Assembly: GCA_031274715.1 (NCBI GenBank)
Contig: JAISPT010000047.1
Coordinates: 1-64,000, forward strand
Length of the DNA stretch: 64,000 nucleotides
Direction: 5' to 3'
Source of the DNA: Azonexus sp.
GTDB lineage: Bacteria; Pseudomonadota; Gammaproteobacteria; Burkholderiales; Rhodocyclaceae
Made by a program: the position numbers and the translations under genes. Shown here one piece after another: positions 43,012-52,750 of this stretch. How positions within the stretch are numbered: the stretch's first letter is position 1; the number at the start of each line of letters is the position of its first letter. The notes beneath the pieces are model-generated. The model saw only the letters and a list, made by a program, of their open reading frames with translations, was not told the DNA's origin and did not search any database.

Positions 43012-43043
43012 GGCGACATTCCCGAAACACAGGGAATGTCGCC
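43012..43043 (+). other. Perfect 12-bp hairpin after the thiolase gene
   Basis: GGCGACATTCCC (43012-43023) and GGGAATGTCGCC (43032-43043) are fully complementary around an 8-nt loop. No T-run follows, so it may be a Rho-type or RNA-stability element rather than an intrinsic terminator. Confidence 0.55.
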
Positions 43044-43110
43044 GGGTCATCGGCAACGCACCCGGCGGCATGGCCTGCTGAAAATCCGCCCTTTGTGAAG
43101 GAAATCTTCC

Positions 43111-43869
43111 ATGCGTGCACCTCAAATGCTTTTCGCCGCGGCAGCATTGGCGACTTGCCTGTCCGCTCCCTGCCTGGCGGCGGATATCTCGGCCACGATA
43201 ACCGCCGCCGTTACCGACAGTGCCCGTCCCGCTGCGGACATCGAGCGCGATGCGCAGCGTAAGCCGGCGGAAATACTCGCCTTCTCTGGCATCAAGCCGG
43301 GGGTACAGATCGCCGAACTGATTCCCGGCGGCGGCTATTTCACTCGTTTACTGAGCGTAGCCGCCGGCTCCGACGGGCACGTTTACGCGCTCGTTCCACC
43401 ACCTCGTCCGAATGTTCCCGATTCGACGGCGGCCATCAACGCCCTCGCCGCCGATACGCACTACGGCAACATCACGGTGCTGCCGCTGTCATACGCCGAA
43501 GGCCCCAGCGGCTTGCCGCAGCCGGTGGATGTGGTGCTGACCTCGGACAACTACCATGACATTCATAATGCTTTGGGTGATGCCGGCATGGTGGATTTCA
43601 ACAAGCGCGTATTTGCCGCGTTGAAACCCGGCGGCCTGTACATCGTCATCGACCATGCCACCGCTGCCGGCCGCGGCGCCAGCGACACCCGCACTTTGCA
43701 CCGCATCGACCCGGAAACGGTCAAGACCGAGGCTGTCGCCGCCGGCTTCCAGTTTGCCGGTGCCAGCGATACCTTGCGCAACGCCGACGACCCGCACACG
43801 GCAAAAGTTTTCGACCCTAGCATTCGCGGCAAGACAGATCAGTTTGCCCTGAAATTCGTGAAGCCGTGA
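43111..43869 (+). CDS. Predicted exported methyltransferase-fold protein
   Basis: A 252-residue protein with a signal peptide (residues 1-23, ending CLAA) and a SAM-methyltransferase-like fold. The SAM loop is altered to ELIPGGGYFTRLL near residue 70, and DVVLTSDNYHDIHN near residue 137 and KPGGLYIVIDH near residue 171 are specific to this COG4798-type group. A periplasmic methyltransferase has no obvious SAM source, so its real role is open. AAGGAAAT lies before the ATG. Confidence 0.8.
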   Translation: MRAPQMLFAAAALATCLSAPCLAADISATITAAVTDSARPAADIERDAQRKPAEILAFSGIKPGVQIAELIPGGGYFTRLLSVAAGSDGHVYALVPPPRPNVPDSTAAINALAADTHYGNITVLPLSYAEGPSGLPQPVDVVLTSDNYHDIHNALGDAGMVDFNKRVFAALKPGGLYIVIDHATAAGRGASDTRTLHRIDPETVKTEAVAAGFQFAGASDTLRNADDPHTAKVFDPSIRGKTDQFALKFVKP

Positions 43870-43935
43870 GGGCGAAGAATTTGTAGAACTTGCTGCGCTG
43901 ACATCAAGCAAAGCGGCGGCAAATTCAGTCAAGCC

Positions 43936-44316
43936 ATGACGGAAATCACGCTAAAACGGATTTACGAAAAACCGGCAGCAAGCGATGGTTATCGCGTGCT
44001 GGTCGATCGTTTATGGCCGCGCGGTGTTGCCAAAGACGCCGCCGTGCTGGACGAATGGAACAAATATCTCGCGCCATCCGACGCACTGAGAAAATGGTTT
44101 GGCCACGACCCGGCGCTATGGAAATCCTTTTCCGAAAAATACACGGCGGAACTTCAAGCGGGAACTGCCGCTCAGGAATTCATGGCGCGCATGCAAGGCC
44201 GGAAAGAAATCACGCTGCTCTATGCCGCGCACGATCAGGAGCATTGCCATCCGCTGGTGCTGAAAGCCTGGCTGGAACAGTTACAGCAATCCTGCAACCA
44301 AGGAAAATCTTCATGA
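43936..44316 (+). CDS. DUF488 family protein
   Basis: A 126-residue protein with the family signature RVLVDRLWPRGVAKD near residue 20 and a C-terminal LLYAAHDQEHCHPLVL segment. DUF488 proteins are found widely, sometimes near heme or stress genes; the function is unknown. The GTCAAGCCATGACG context gives a weak ribosome site. Confidence 0.85.
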   Translation: MTEITLKRIYEKPAASDGYRVLVDRLWPRGVAKDAAVLDEWNKYLAPSDALRKWFGHDPALWKSFSEKYTAELQAGTAAQEFMARMQGRKEITLLYAAHDQEHCHPLVLKAWLEQLQQSCNQGKSS

Positions 44317-44406
44317 CAGATGCGTCATATTTCGCAGCAACCGGGTACTGGTCATTGCCGGCATTTAGCTGACCACCTTGCAAAAAACCATTCAGGAGAA
44401 AACAGC

Positions 44407-45543
44407 ATGATTCTCACGCAAGAACAGGAAATGATCCGCGACTCGATGCGCGCTTTCGCCCAGGAGCGCCTGGCGCCCTTCGCCGGTGAATGGGACAGGA
44501 ACCACACCTTCCCGGCCGAGGCGTTGAAAGAACTCGGCGAACTCGGCGCCATGGGCATGTGTGTGCCTGAGCAGTGGGACGGTGCCGGCATGGATTACAT
44601 GTCGCTGGTCCTGACGCTGGAGGAAATCGCCGCCGGCGACGGCGCCACCTCGACCATCGTCTCGGTGCAAAACTCGCTGGCCTGCGGCATCACGCAAAAA
44701 TACGGCACCGATCAGCAGAAGGAAGAATGGCTGAAGCCGCTGGCCCGCGGCGAGAAACTCGGCTGTTTCTGCCTGACCGAACCGCACACCGGTTCCGATG
44801 CCTCGGCCATCACCACCCGCGCCGACCGCGACGGCGACTGCTTCGTGCTCAACGGCGTCAAGCAATTCATCACCACCGGCAAGCACGCCCACATGGCCAT
44901 CGTCTTCGCCGTCACCGACAAGGCAGCCGGCAAGAAGGGCATCTCCTGCTTCCTGGTGCCGACTAGCACGCCGGGCTTCATCGTCGGCCGCACCGAAGAG
45001 AAGATGGGCCAGCATGCTTCCGACACCGTGCAGATCATTTTCGAGAACTGCCGTGTGCCGGCTTCGGCGCTGCTCGGCAAGGAAGGCGAAGGCTACAAAA
45101 TCGCCCTGTCCAACCTCGAAGCCGGGCGCATCGGCATCGCCGCGCAGAGCATCGGCATGGCCCGCGCCGCGTTCGAGGCCGCCGTGCGCTACGCCAAGGA
45201 GCGCGTGACTTTCGGCGTGCCGATCATCGAGCATCAGGCGGTCAATTTCCGCCTCGCCGACATGAACACGCTGCTCGACGCGGCCCGGCTGATGGTCTGG
45301 CGTGCCGCGACCCTGAAAGACGCCGGCAAGCCCTGCCTGAAGGAAGCCTCAATGGCCAAGATGTTCGCCTCGGAAGCCGCTGAGAAGATCGCTTCCGACG
45401 CTATCCAGATCCACGGCGGCGTCGGCTATACCAGCGACTTCCCAGTCGAGCGCATCTACCGCGACGTGCGCATCAGCCAGATCTACGAAGGTGCCAACGA
45501 CATCCAGCGCCTGGTGATTGGCCGCACTATCGCCAACGAATAA
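44407..45543 (+). CDS. Acyl-CoA dehydrogenase
   Basis: A 378-residue FAD enzyme that desaturates acyl-CoA and feeds electrons to ETF. CFCLTEPHTGSDASAI near residue 119 binds FAD, QHASDTVQIIFENCRVP near residue 203 and QIHGGVGYTSDFPVERIYRD near residue 336 are typical, and YEGANDIQR near residue 362 holds the usual catalytic Glu of the short-chain group. CAGGAG lies before the ATG at 44407. The substrate is uncertain; short or branched chain is likely. Confidence 0.94.
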   Translation: MILTQEQEMIRDSMRAFAQERLAPFAGEWDRNHTFPAEALKELGELGAMGMCVPEQWDGAGMDYMSLVLTLEEIAAGDGATSTIVSVQNSLACGITQKYGTDQQKEEWLKPLARGEKLGCFCLTEPHTGSDASAITTRADRDGDCFVLNGVKQFITTGKHAHMAIVFAVTDKAAGKKGISCFLVPTSTPGFIVGRTEEKMGQHASDTVQIIFENCRVPASALLGKEGEGYKIALSNLEAGRIGIAAQSIGMARAAFEAAVRYAKERVTFGVPIIEHQAVNFRLADMNTLLDAARLMVWRAATLKDAGKPCLKEASMAKMFASEAAEKIASDAIQIHGGVGYTSDFPVERIYRDVRISQIYEGANDIQRLVIGRTIANE

Positions 45544-45613
45544 AAGCCCCACCCAGCGGTCGCCGGGCGCCGCCAGAAGCGCCCGCGACCGCCCCCCCAA
45601 CGAGGAGACTACG

Positions 45614-46225
45614 ATGAACGACAAAGCCCCGATCGACTTCTGGTTCGATTTTTCCAGCCCCTACGGTTACTTGCTGAGCGAGCGCATCGACGCCGTCGCT
45701 ACCCGCCATGGACGCGCGGTACGCTGGCATCCGATCCTGCTCGGCATCATCTTTCAGGCCACCGGCTCACGTCCGCCGGCCGGCGACGACAGCGCCAAGG
45801 CCCGCTACATCGTCCGCGACTTCGACCGCTCGGCCCGCTTCATGGGCATTCCCTACAATCCGCCCAGCCGCTTCCCGCTGCCGACCCAGGCCGCCGCCCG
45901 CGCCTACTACTGGCTGCACGACCGCGACAGCGCACTGGCCCGGCAGTTCGCCCATGCCGTTTATCGCGCCTATTTCATCGACGACCGCGACATCTCGGCG
46001 CCCGACACCGTGCTCGATCTGGCCGCCGCCCTCGGCACCGATCGCGGCCAACTGGCGGCGGCATTGCAGATGCCGGAACTCAAGGCCCGACTCAAGGACG
46101 AATGCGATGCAGCACTGGCCGCCGGCGTCTTCGGCTCGCCGCACGTGCTCATCGACGGCGAAGCCTTCTTCGGCGCCGATCGCCTGCCGCAAATCGAACG
46201 CTGGCTGGAAACAGGCGGTTTTTAA
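45614..46225 (+). CDS. 2-hydroxychromene-2-carboxylate isomerase / DsbA-like
   Basis: A 203-residue kappa-class GST/DsbA-fold protein. DFWFDFSSPYGYLLSERI near residue 8 has the serine that replaces the thioredoxin cysteine in this family, and GVFGSPHVLIDGEAFFGADRLPQIERWL is the typical C-terminal segment. Family members isomerise 2-hydroxychromene-2-carboxylate in naphthalene breakdown, but many act on unknown glutathione-linked substrates. No other naphthalene genes are near. ACGAGGAGA precedes the ATG. Confidence 0.9.
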   Translation: MNDKAPIDFWFDFSSPYGYLLSERIDAVATRHGRAVRWHPILLGIIFQATGSRPPAGDDSAKARYIVRDFDRSARFMGIPYNPPSRFPLPTQAAARAYYWLHDRDSALARQFAHAVYRAYFIDDRDISAPDTVLDLAAALGTDRGQLAAALQMPELKARLKDECDAALAAGVFGSPHVLIDGEAFFGADRLPQIERWLETGGF

Positions 46226-46233
46226 AGCAGCGC

Positions 46234-47060
46234 ATGAAACGCCTGCGGTGGATTGTCCGGCTGACCGTACTCTGTCTTGCCGTCTGGAGTATTGGCTTCG
46301 AACCAAGCTGGTTGCAGCAGCGCGAACTGACGTTGACCGCGCCAGGTTGGTCCGGCCCGCCCCTGACCATCGCCGTGGCCGCCGACCTGCACGTCGGTGC
46401 GCCGCACGCCGGATTGCCGATGCTGCGCCGCGTCGTCGATCAGTTGAATGCCAGCCACCCCGATCTGATCCTGTTGCCCGGCGACTTCGTGATCCAGGAA
46501 GTACTCGGCGGCGAGATGGTTGCGCCAGCCGCCATCGCTGGCGAACTCGCCCGCCTCAAGGCACCGCTTGGCGTGTACGCGTTGCTTGGCAATCACGACT
46601 GGTGGTATGACGGCGAGCAGATACGGCAGGATCTACAGAACGTCGGCATCACGATTTTGGACAACAACGCCGTGGCGCTGCCGACCGCCGTCGGCCCGCT
46701 GTGGCTGGTCGGCATCGGCGACGACATGACCGGCCACGCCCGGCCCGCTCAGGCGTTCGCTCAGGTTCCCGCCGCCGCGCCGCTGATCGTCATGATGCAC
46801 GACCCGGCCAACGCCCCGGAGCTGCCCGCCCGCACCCTGGTCGCTTTTGCCGGCCACACGCACGGCGGCCAGGTTCGCCTGCCTTTCATCGGCGCGCTGA
46901 TTACACCCGGTCGCTCGCCGCTCCGGCACGCTTACGGCTGGATTCCCGATGTGCCAGCGCCGACCTTCGTCACGGCTGGCGTCGGCACCAGCATCCTCCC
47001 CATCCGCTTCAACTGCCCGCCGGAAACCGTCGTCCTGCGGCTTTCCGGCCAAACTTCATC

Positions 47061-47064
<4 letters not shown>
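46234..47064 (+). CDS. Membrane-anchored metallophosphoesterase
   Basis: A 276-residue calcineurin-like phosphoesterase. After an N-terminal membrane segment (residues 7-25), the metal ligands appear in order: ADLHVG (near residue 50), LPGDFV (near residue 80), GNHDWW (near residue 117), HDP (near residue 189) and GHTHGGQ (near residue 210). This is the YkuE/UDP-diacylglucosamine-pyrophosphatase-like group acting on the outer face or near membranes. The substrate is unknown. Its end overlaps the LOG gene by 4 bp. Confidence 0.92.
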
Positions 47065-47660
<596 letters not shown>

Positions 47661-47832
47661 GTGATCGTTGCAGAATCGCCAGCATCTAGGCGACGCGCCG
47701 GCACAACTGGCTATGCCTCGTACTCGTCCCGGATGCGCAACCCCTTACTTTTAGCGTAGCATGAAAACTATTGAGAGCGGCAATACACCGCTCCTGGCCG
47801 TTTGGTTCAACCCCCGCAAATGAGGCGTCTGT

Positions 47833-48249
47833 ATGCCCTACGAGATCATCTGGGAACCCGAAGGCGTCTTGGTGACGTTCTCCGGCCGGGTCACGGCCCG
47901 CGACCTCATCAATTCGGTGCGGCAGATGCACGCTGATGGACGCTTCGACGAGAGACACTACGTCATCAACGAACTCCCGGACGATGCCGGGTGGGAGCTT
48001 AGCGAAGAGGCCTTCGTCGAGTTGTCGGCCCTGCATTACGGCGCTTACGCCTCGCACCCGAACTGCCGGATTGTTTTCGTAACCACCGACGCGACCCTCG
48101 CCGAGCTAATCAAGCGCATCCTCACGGCACCGGAAATGGCTTCCTACGAAATCGCCGTGTTCGATTCGCCGAGCACCGCCCGCAGTTGGCTGGACAAACA
48201 ACCGAACCTGCATGTGATGAGCAACGTCATGGGCTTCCGGCTACGCTAG
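47833..48249 (+). CDS. Unknown protein with STAS/SpoIIAA-like fold
   Basis: A 138-residue protein. Alternating beta strands and helices (YEIIWEPEGVLVTFSGRVTARDL, then HYVINELPD, then CRIVFVTTDATLAELI and YEIAVFDSPSTARSWL) look like the SpoIIAA-like/STAS group. This is a fold guess, not a family match. The 172-bp spacer before it has no strong promoter or hairpin. The function is unknown. Confidence 0.65.
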   Translation: MPYEIIWEPEGVLVTFSGRVTARDLINSVRQMHADGRFDERHYVINELPDDAGWELSEEAFVELSALHYGAYASHPNCRIVFVTTDATLAELIKRILTAPEMASYEIAVFDSPSTARSWLDKQPNLHVMSNVMGFRLR

Positions 48250-48321
48250 GTCCGGCCGCACCTCGGCCGTTGCCCGCCAGATTTTCCCCGCGTTTACCGC
48301 CCTATTTCGGGTTTGATCGCC

Positions 48322-49230
48322 ATGTCCCTGCCCAGCCAAGTCAAGATTGTCGAAGTCGGCCCCCGCGACGGGCTGCAAAATGAAAAACAGATCGTCCCGA
48401 CACCGGTCAAGATCGAATTAATCGAACGTTTGGCCGAGGCCGGCCTGCGCAGCGTCGAAGCCACTTCCTTCGTCTCGCCCCACTGGGTACCGCAGATGGC
48501 TGACAACAGCGCCGTGCTGCAGGGCATCCGCCGCCACGCGGGTACCGCCTACTCGGCGCTGACGCCCAACCTGCAAGGCTTCGACATGGCAGTACAGGCC
48601 GGCGCCGACGAAGTGGCGATTTTCGCCGCCGCTTCGGAAAGCTTCTCCCGCAAAAACATCAACTGCTCGATCGCCGAGAGCTTGAAACGCTTCGAGCCGG
48701 TGGTATCGGCCGCCAGCGCGTTGGAAATCCCGGTACGCGGTTATGTCTCCTGCGTCGTCGGCTGCCCCTACGAAGGCGCCGTCGCCCCGCACCAGGCCGC
48801 CGACGTCGCCCGCACGCTGTTCGCGATGGGCTGCTACGAGGTGTCGCTCGGCGACACCATCGGTGTCGGTACCCCGGCCAGCATCGTACGGCTAATCGAG
48901 GCCTGCGCCCGCGACATCCCACTCGGCCGACTGGCCGGCCATTACCACGACACCTATGGCATGGCCATCGCCAATATCTACGCCTCGCTGCAAACCGGGA
49001 TGGCCACCTTCGACGCTTCGGTCGCCGGCCTCGGCGGCTGCCCTTACGCCTGCGGCGCCTCCGGCAACGTGGCCAGCGAAGATGTTGCCTACCTGCTGGC
49101 CGGCTTGGGCATTGAAAGCGGGATCGATCTGGCTAAACTGACGGCTATCGGCGACTGGATTTCCAACGCCCTCAACCGCCCGAACGGCGCCAAGGCCGGC
49201 CGGGCCCTCCGCGCCCAAAGTCCCGAGTGA
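48322..49230 (+). CDS. Hydroxymethylglutaryl-CoA lyase
   Basis: A 302-residue TIM-barrel lyase that splits HMG-CoA to acetoacetate and acetyl-CoA in leucine breakdown. VEVGPRDGLQNEK near residue 10, SFVSPHWVPQMAD near residue 49, GHYHDTYGMA near residue 208 (metal ligands) and the catalytic cysteine loop in GLGGCPYACGASGNVA near residue 238 are visible. The ATG at 48322 is chosen on the family N-terminus. Its stop overlaps the next gene. Confidence 0.95.
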   Translation: MSLPSQVKIVEVGPRDGLQNEKQIVPTPVKIELIERLAEAGLRSVEATSFVSPHWVPQMADNSAVLQGIRRHAGTAYSALTPNLQGFDMAVQAGADEVAIFAAASESFSRKNINCSIAESLKRFEPVVSAASALEIPVRGYVSCVVGCPYEGAVAPHQAADVARTLFAMGCYEVSLGDTIGVGTPASIVRLIEACARDIPLGRLAGHYHDTYGMAIANIYASLQTGMATFDASVAGLGGCPYACGASGNVASEDVAYLLAGLGIESGIDLAKLTAIGDWISNALNRPNGAKAGRALRAQSPE

Positions 49231-50210
49231 GCCTTTTCTCCGCCGTCGCCAACTTCCTCAAACCCGCCCCGCCACCCGACCCACAACTGGTCGATGCACT
49301 GGCCCGGGTGGCCGGCCGGGTCGACCCGATGTTGCGCGCCGCCAGCCATTTCGACCATCGCCTGGCCACACCTTTGACCCATGCCCTCGGCTACTGCGCC
49401 GGCCTGGTCGACGCGTTGCCGGGACCGATCGCCGTCGACCGCCAGTCCTTCGCCAGCGACCCTTTGGTACACGCGCTGTTCGCCACCGCCGACGACATCA
49501 ACCAGATGCTTGGCCGCAGCCAGGCGGTGCGCGACTTCCTGAGCAGCCCGGCCAGTTGTCAGGCTGACCACTTCCACGCCCTGCTCGTCGCCCGCCACCA
49601 GGAAAAGCAGCAGCTCGGCATGAAGCGCCGTGGCGACCTGATCGAAAATGACGTGCCGCAACGGGTACTGTTCTTCTCCAACCAAACGCTGATCGCACCG
49701 CAGTGCGACCTCGGCGATCTGCGCGAACGCCTGCGCGGCATGGCGCTGGAAAGCCTGCTGCAGACCTTCCAGGCGCACCTCGACGCCTTGCGCCACGAAC
49801 GCGACGACCTGCGCGCCGACGCTTCAGTCGAGCGCACCTACCTGACCGTGCTGCACGCCACCTCGGGCCGCGAGATTGAGGGTTGCACCCGCCATCTGGC
49901 CGAACTCGACGCCCGCCTGCGCCAGATTGCCGATACCTTGATGCCCGATCCACTGCTCGACGCACTCGGCGATTTCCTGCTCAAACCCGAGCCCGCGCTA
50001 CGCCTCACGCCATTCAGCATCAGCGTCGACCGCCTGGGCGTCGTCCGCGATCCGACCGATGACGCCAGCGTCCAGACCCTGCATTTCCCGGAGCTCAGTA
50101 CTCGCGACCAGCGTCTTCACTTGGCCATGCTCGTCCGCATCAGCCGCGCCGAAGCCCTCGAGGCCGTCGAAACCATGCGCGACCAACAACGCCGTTTCAT
50201 GCTTATCTGA
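49227..50210 (+). CDS. Unknown 327-residue helical protein
   Basis: A 327-residue protein starting at a GTG that overlaps the HMG-CoA lyase stop (GTGA). It is mostly helical, with a Leu/Ala/Asp/Arg-rich pattern, and lacks a signal peptide, membrane segment or known catalytic motif. DLIENDVPQRVLFFSNQTLI near residue 135 and TPFSISVDRLGVV near residue 252 are the most distinctive segments. The neighbouring lyase and two DUF1289-type mini-genes downstream give no clear clue to function. Confidence 0.8.
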   Translation: MSLFSAVANFLKPAPPPDPQLVDALARVAGRVDPMLRAASHFDHRLATPLTHALGYCAGLVDALPGPIAVDRQSFASDPLVHALFATADDINQMLGRSQAVRDFLSSPASCQADHFHALLVARHQEKQQLGMKRRGDLIENDVPQRVLFFSNQTLIAPQCDLGDLRERLRGMALESLLQTFQAHLDALRHERDDLRADASVERTYLTVLHATSGREIEGCTRHLAELDARLRQIADTLMPDPLLDALGDFLLKPEPALRLTPFSISVDRLGVVRDPTDDASVQTLHFPELSTRDQRLHLAMLVRISRAEALEAVETMRDQQRRFMLI

Positions 50211-50327
50211 ATGATCGCCTCACCCTGCATCAACATCTGCCGGATGGACCCGGCCAGCGCCCTGCGCAACCTCACCGAGATCGCTGCCTGGTCCGCCACC
50301 GACCGGGCGACCCCGCGAACCCGCTGA
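50211..50327 (+). pseudogene. Shortened DUF1289-type mini-gene
   Basis: A 38-codon frame directly after the preceding stop encodes SPCINICRMDPAS at the N-terminus and LTEIAAWSA further on, both DUF1289 hallmarks. The central part that normally has the second cysteine pair (GLCxGCxR) is missing, so the zinc or cluster site would be incomplete. Probably a decayed copy. Confidence 0.6.
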
Positions 50328-50333
50328 AGCGTT

Positions 50334-50513
50334 ATGGACACCCCGCAAGAAGATCCCTACCTCTGCGTCGGCGTCTGCATGGCCGACCCGGACTCCGGCT
50401 ACTGCCTCGGCTGCGGCCGGCCGCCGCTGGCAGTGCTGGCCGTCGTTGCCGAGCTGGCACCAGCGGCGGACCAACCGGCCTATCGCGAGACCGGAGCGGA
50501 CAGCCCGGAATAA
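50334..50513 (+). CDS. Small cysteine-rich DUF1289-like protein
   Basis: A 59-residue protein with four cysteines in the pattern CVGVC and CLGCGRPP (residues 11, 15, 24 and 27), expected to bind zinc or an iron-sulfur centre. It begins 6 bp after the shortened mini-gene. The family function is unknown. Confidence 0.7.
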   Translation: MDTPQEDPYLCVGVCMADPDSGYCLGCGRPPLAVLAVVAELAPAADQPAYRETGADSPE

Positions 50514-50532
50514 ATCCGGCGCTCACCCGTCG

Positions 50533-51708
50533 TCAGCTCTGCGGCAGCGCCCGCTGCACCAGGCGCACCCAGTAATTGATGCCGAAGTTCAAGAGTTCGT
50601 CGTTGAAGTCGTAGTGCGGGTTGTGCAGCGTGCAGCCGCCGGTGCCCGGCCCGTTGCCGAGCCACACGTAGCAGCCGGGCTTCTCGCGCAGCATGTAGGC
50701 AAAATCCTCAGCGCCCATCGACGGCAACGCGTCAGTCAGCACCCGCTCCTCGCCCAACACCGCGGCCGCTACTTCCTGGCAAAAGCGGGCTTCGGCCGGG
50801 CTGTTCACCGTTGGCGGATAGCGGTGGTCGAAACGCACACCGATCTGCGCCCCATTGGCCGCGGCGACGCCACTGCACAGGCGCTCGATGGCCCGCTCGA
50901 CCAGTTCTTGCACCTCAGCCTTGAAGCTGCGGATAGTGCCGCGCAGCACGACTTCCTCGGGAATCACATTCCAGGCCTCGCCGGCATGGAACTGAGTGAC
51001 GCTGACCACGGCCGACTCGCAGGGATGCAGGTTGCGGCTGACCACCGTCTGCAGCGCCTGCACCAGTTGTGCCCCGGCAACGATGGCATCGACACCCTGA
51101 TGCGGCATCGCCGCGTGGCAACCGTGGCCGCGCACGGAGATCTCGAAGGCACAGGTACCAGCCATCACCGGTCCCGGCATCACCGCCATCTCGCCGACCG
51201 GGATACCCGGCCAGTTGTGCAGGCCGAACACTGCGTCGACCGGAAAGCGCTCAAACAAGCCGTCCTCGATCATCACCGCGGCGCCGCCTTCCGACTCCTC
51301 GGCCGGCTGGAAGATGAACACGGCGCTGCCGTCGAAATCCGGGTGCGCCGCCAGGTGGCGGGCGGCGCCGAGGAGCATCGCGGTATGGCCGTCGTGGCCA
51401 CAGGCGTGCATCTTGCCCGGATGCTTCGAGTGGTGCGGGAACTCGTTCAGTTCGGCAACCGGCAGCGCGTCCATGTCGGCGCGCAAGCCGATCATGCGTG
51501 ACGAAGTGCCAGCCTTGAGCACGCCGACAACACCGGTACGGGCAATGCCACGATGCACTTCGAGCCCGTAGCGCGTCAGTTCGCCCGCCACCAGGTCAGC
51601 CGTGCGATATTCATCGAAAGCCAGTTCCGGGTGCGCGTGGATGTCGCGCCGCTGCGCCGTCAGTTCGGCGAGGAAGGGAAATTCGAGCAAGGGCAGGGTC
51701 GGGGGCAT
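50533..51708 (-). CDS. M20 family amidohydrolase (hippurate hydrolase-like)
   Basis: A 391-residue two-metal hydrolase. RRDIHAHPELAFDE near residue 20, MHACGHDGHTAMLLGAA near residue 100 (metal ligands), QPAEESEGGAAVMI near residue 134 and the dimerisation domain with HGCHAAMPHQGVD near residue 194 are typical of the hippurate/IAA-amino-acid hydrolase group. It removes amino acids from N-acyl conjugates; the natural substrate is unknown. AGGAGA lies before its ATG on the minus strand. Confidence 0.94.
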   Translation of the reverse strand: MPPTLPLLEFPFLAELTAQRRDIHAHPELAFDEYRTADLVAGELTRYGLEVHRGIARTGVVGVLKAGTSSRMIGLRADMDALPVAELNEFPHHSKHPGKMHACGHDGHTAMLLGAARHLAAHPDFDGSAVFIFQPAEESEGGAAVMIEDGLFERFPVDAVFGLHNWPGIPVGEMAVMPGPVMAGTCAFEISVRGHGCHAAMPHQGVDAIVAGAQLVQALQTVVSRNLHPCESAVVSVTQFHAGEAWNVIPEEVVLRGTIRSFKAEVQELVERAIERLCSGVAAANGAQIGVRFDHRYPPTVNSPAEARFCQEVAAAVLGEERVLTDALPSMGAEDFAYMLREKPGCYVWLGNGPGTGGCTLHNPHYDFNDELLNFGINYWVRLVQRALPQS

Positions 51709-51904
51709 GTTCGTCTCCTTTTGATCGCGGGTTGACCGGGCCGCAATACGGCGTTTTCCCGCGCTGCGAGTGGCGGCATCCGGCCGGCTCCGGTGGCCGC
51801 CCGCAGGTCGCGGGCGCGGAATCGGCGGCCGCCCGACGCGGGCGGCTCATCCCATTATTATGCCCGGCTTGCGGGACCGCACCGCCTTGATTATGCTGCG
51901 CCGC

Positions 51905-52750
51905 ATGCAACTCATCCTCATCAGTGGCCTTTCCGGTTCCGGCAAATCCGTCGCGCTCAACTTGCTGGAGGACTCCGGCTATTACTGTGTAGATAACCTG
52001 CCAGTGGTGATGCTGACGGTGCTGGTCCGCATGCTCAAGGAGGAACACACGCGCAAGGTGGCGGTGGCCATCGACTCCCGCTCCGGACACGGTATCGACC
52101 TGCTGCCGGAGAGGCTGCACAAGCTGGCCGAAGAGGGCGTCAATCCGACCTTTCTCTACCTGCACGCCGACGCCGAAACGTTGCTCAAGCGCTATTCCGA
52201 GTCGCGCCGCCGACACCCGCTGGCTGGAGCCGGGAAAACGCTGGAAGAAGCGATCCGTGCCGAGCGCGAACTGCTCGACCCAATCTCCAGCCTCGGCCAC
52301 CGCATCGACACCAGCGGCCTGAAGCCGGCGGCTTTGCGCGAGTGGGTGCGCCAGTTCATCGAGGCCGAGCCGGGCCAAGGACTGACCCTGATGTTCGAGT
52401 CCTTCGGCTTCAAGCACGGCATCCCGCTCGACGCCGACCTGGTCTTCGACGTCCGCTGCCTGCCCAACCCGCACTACGACACGGCGCTGCGCCCGCTGAC
52501 CGGGCGCGACCAGCCGGTGGTCGAGTTCCTCGAAGGCGAAGCCGAAGTCGTGCGCATGCGAGACGACATCGGCCGCTTCGTCGGCGATTGGTTGCCGGCC
52601 TACATCCGCGACAACCGCAGCTACCTGACGGTGGCCATCGGTTGTACCGGCGGCCAGCACCGCTCGGTGTACATCGCCGAATGGCTGGGCCGTGAATTCG
52701 CCCAGCGCGCCCGCGTCCTGGTCCGTCATCGCAGCCTGGCCGGAAATTGA
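51905..52750 (+). CDS. rapZ: RNase adapter protein RapZ
   Basis: A 281-residue P-loop protein. GLSGSGKS near residue 8 is the Walker A motif and the C-terminal VAIGCTGGQHRSVYIAEWL near residue 246 is the conserved RNA/ligand-binding domain. In enterobacteria RapZ directs RNase E to GlmZ RNA; in other bacteria it can bind nucleotides with unclear targets. The 196-bp spacer upstream is GC-rich and has no clear promoter. Its stop overlaps a TTG start of the next gene. Confidence 0.95.
   Translation: MQLILISGLSGSGKSVALNLLEDSGYYCVDNLPVVMLTVLVRMLKEEHTRKVAVAIDSRSGHGIDLLPERLHKLAEEGVNPTFLYLHADAETLLKRYSESRRRHPLAGAGKTLEEAIRAERELLDPISSLGHRIDTSGLKPAALREWVRQFIEAEPGQGLTLMFESFGFKHGIPLDADLVFDVRCLPNPHYDTALRPLTGRDQPVVEFLEGEAEVVRMRDDIGRFVGDWLPAYIRDNRSYLTVAIGCTGGQHRSVYIAEWLGREFAQRARVLVRHRSLAGN

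Noticed and set aside
40736..43147. An 803-codon open frame on the minus strand
   Set aside because: It runs antisense to the GNAT-carbonic anhydrase and thiolase genes, whose motifs are clear. Its product is a low-complexity Gly/Val/Asp/Arg-rich shadow of GC-rich codons.
43936..44316. DUF488 gene as part of a toxin-antitoxin or defence pair
   Set aside because: The neighbours are a methyltransferase-fold protein and an acyl-CoA dehydrogenase, and there is no small partner gene with overlapping ends.
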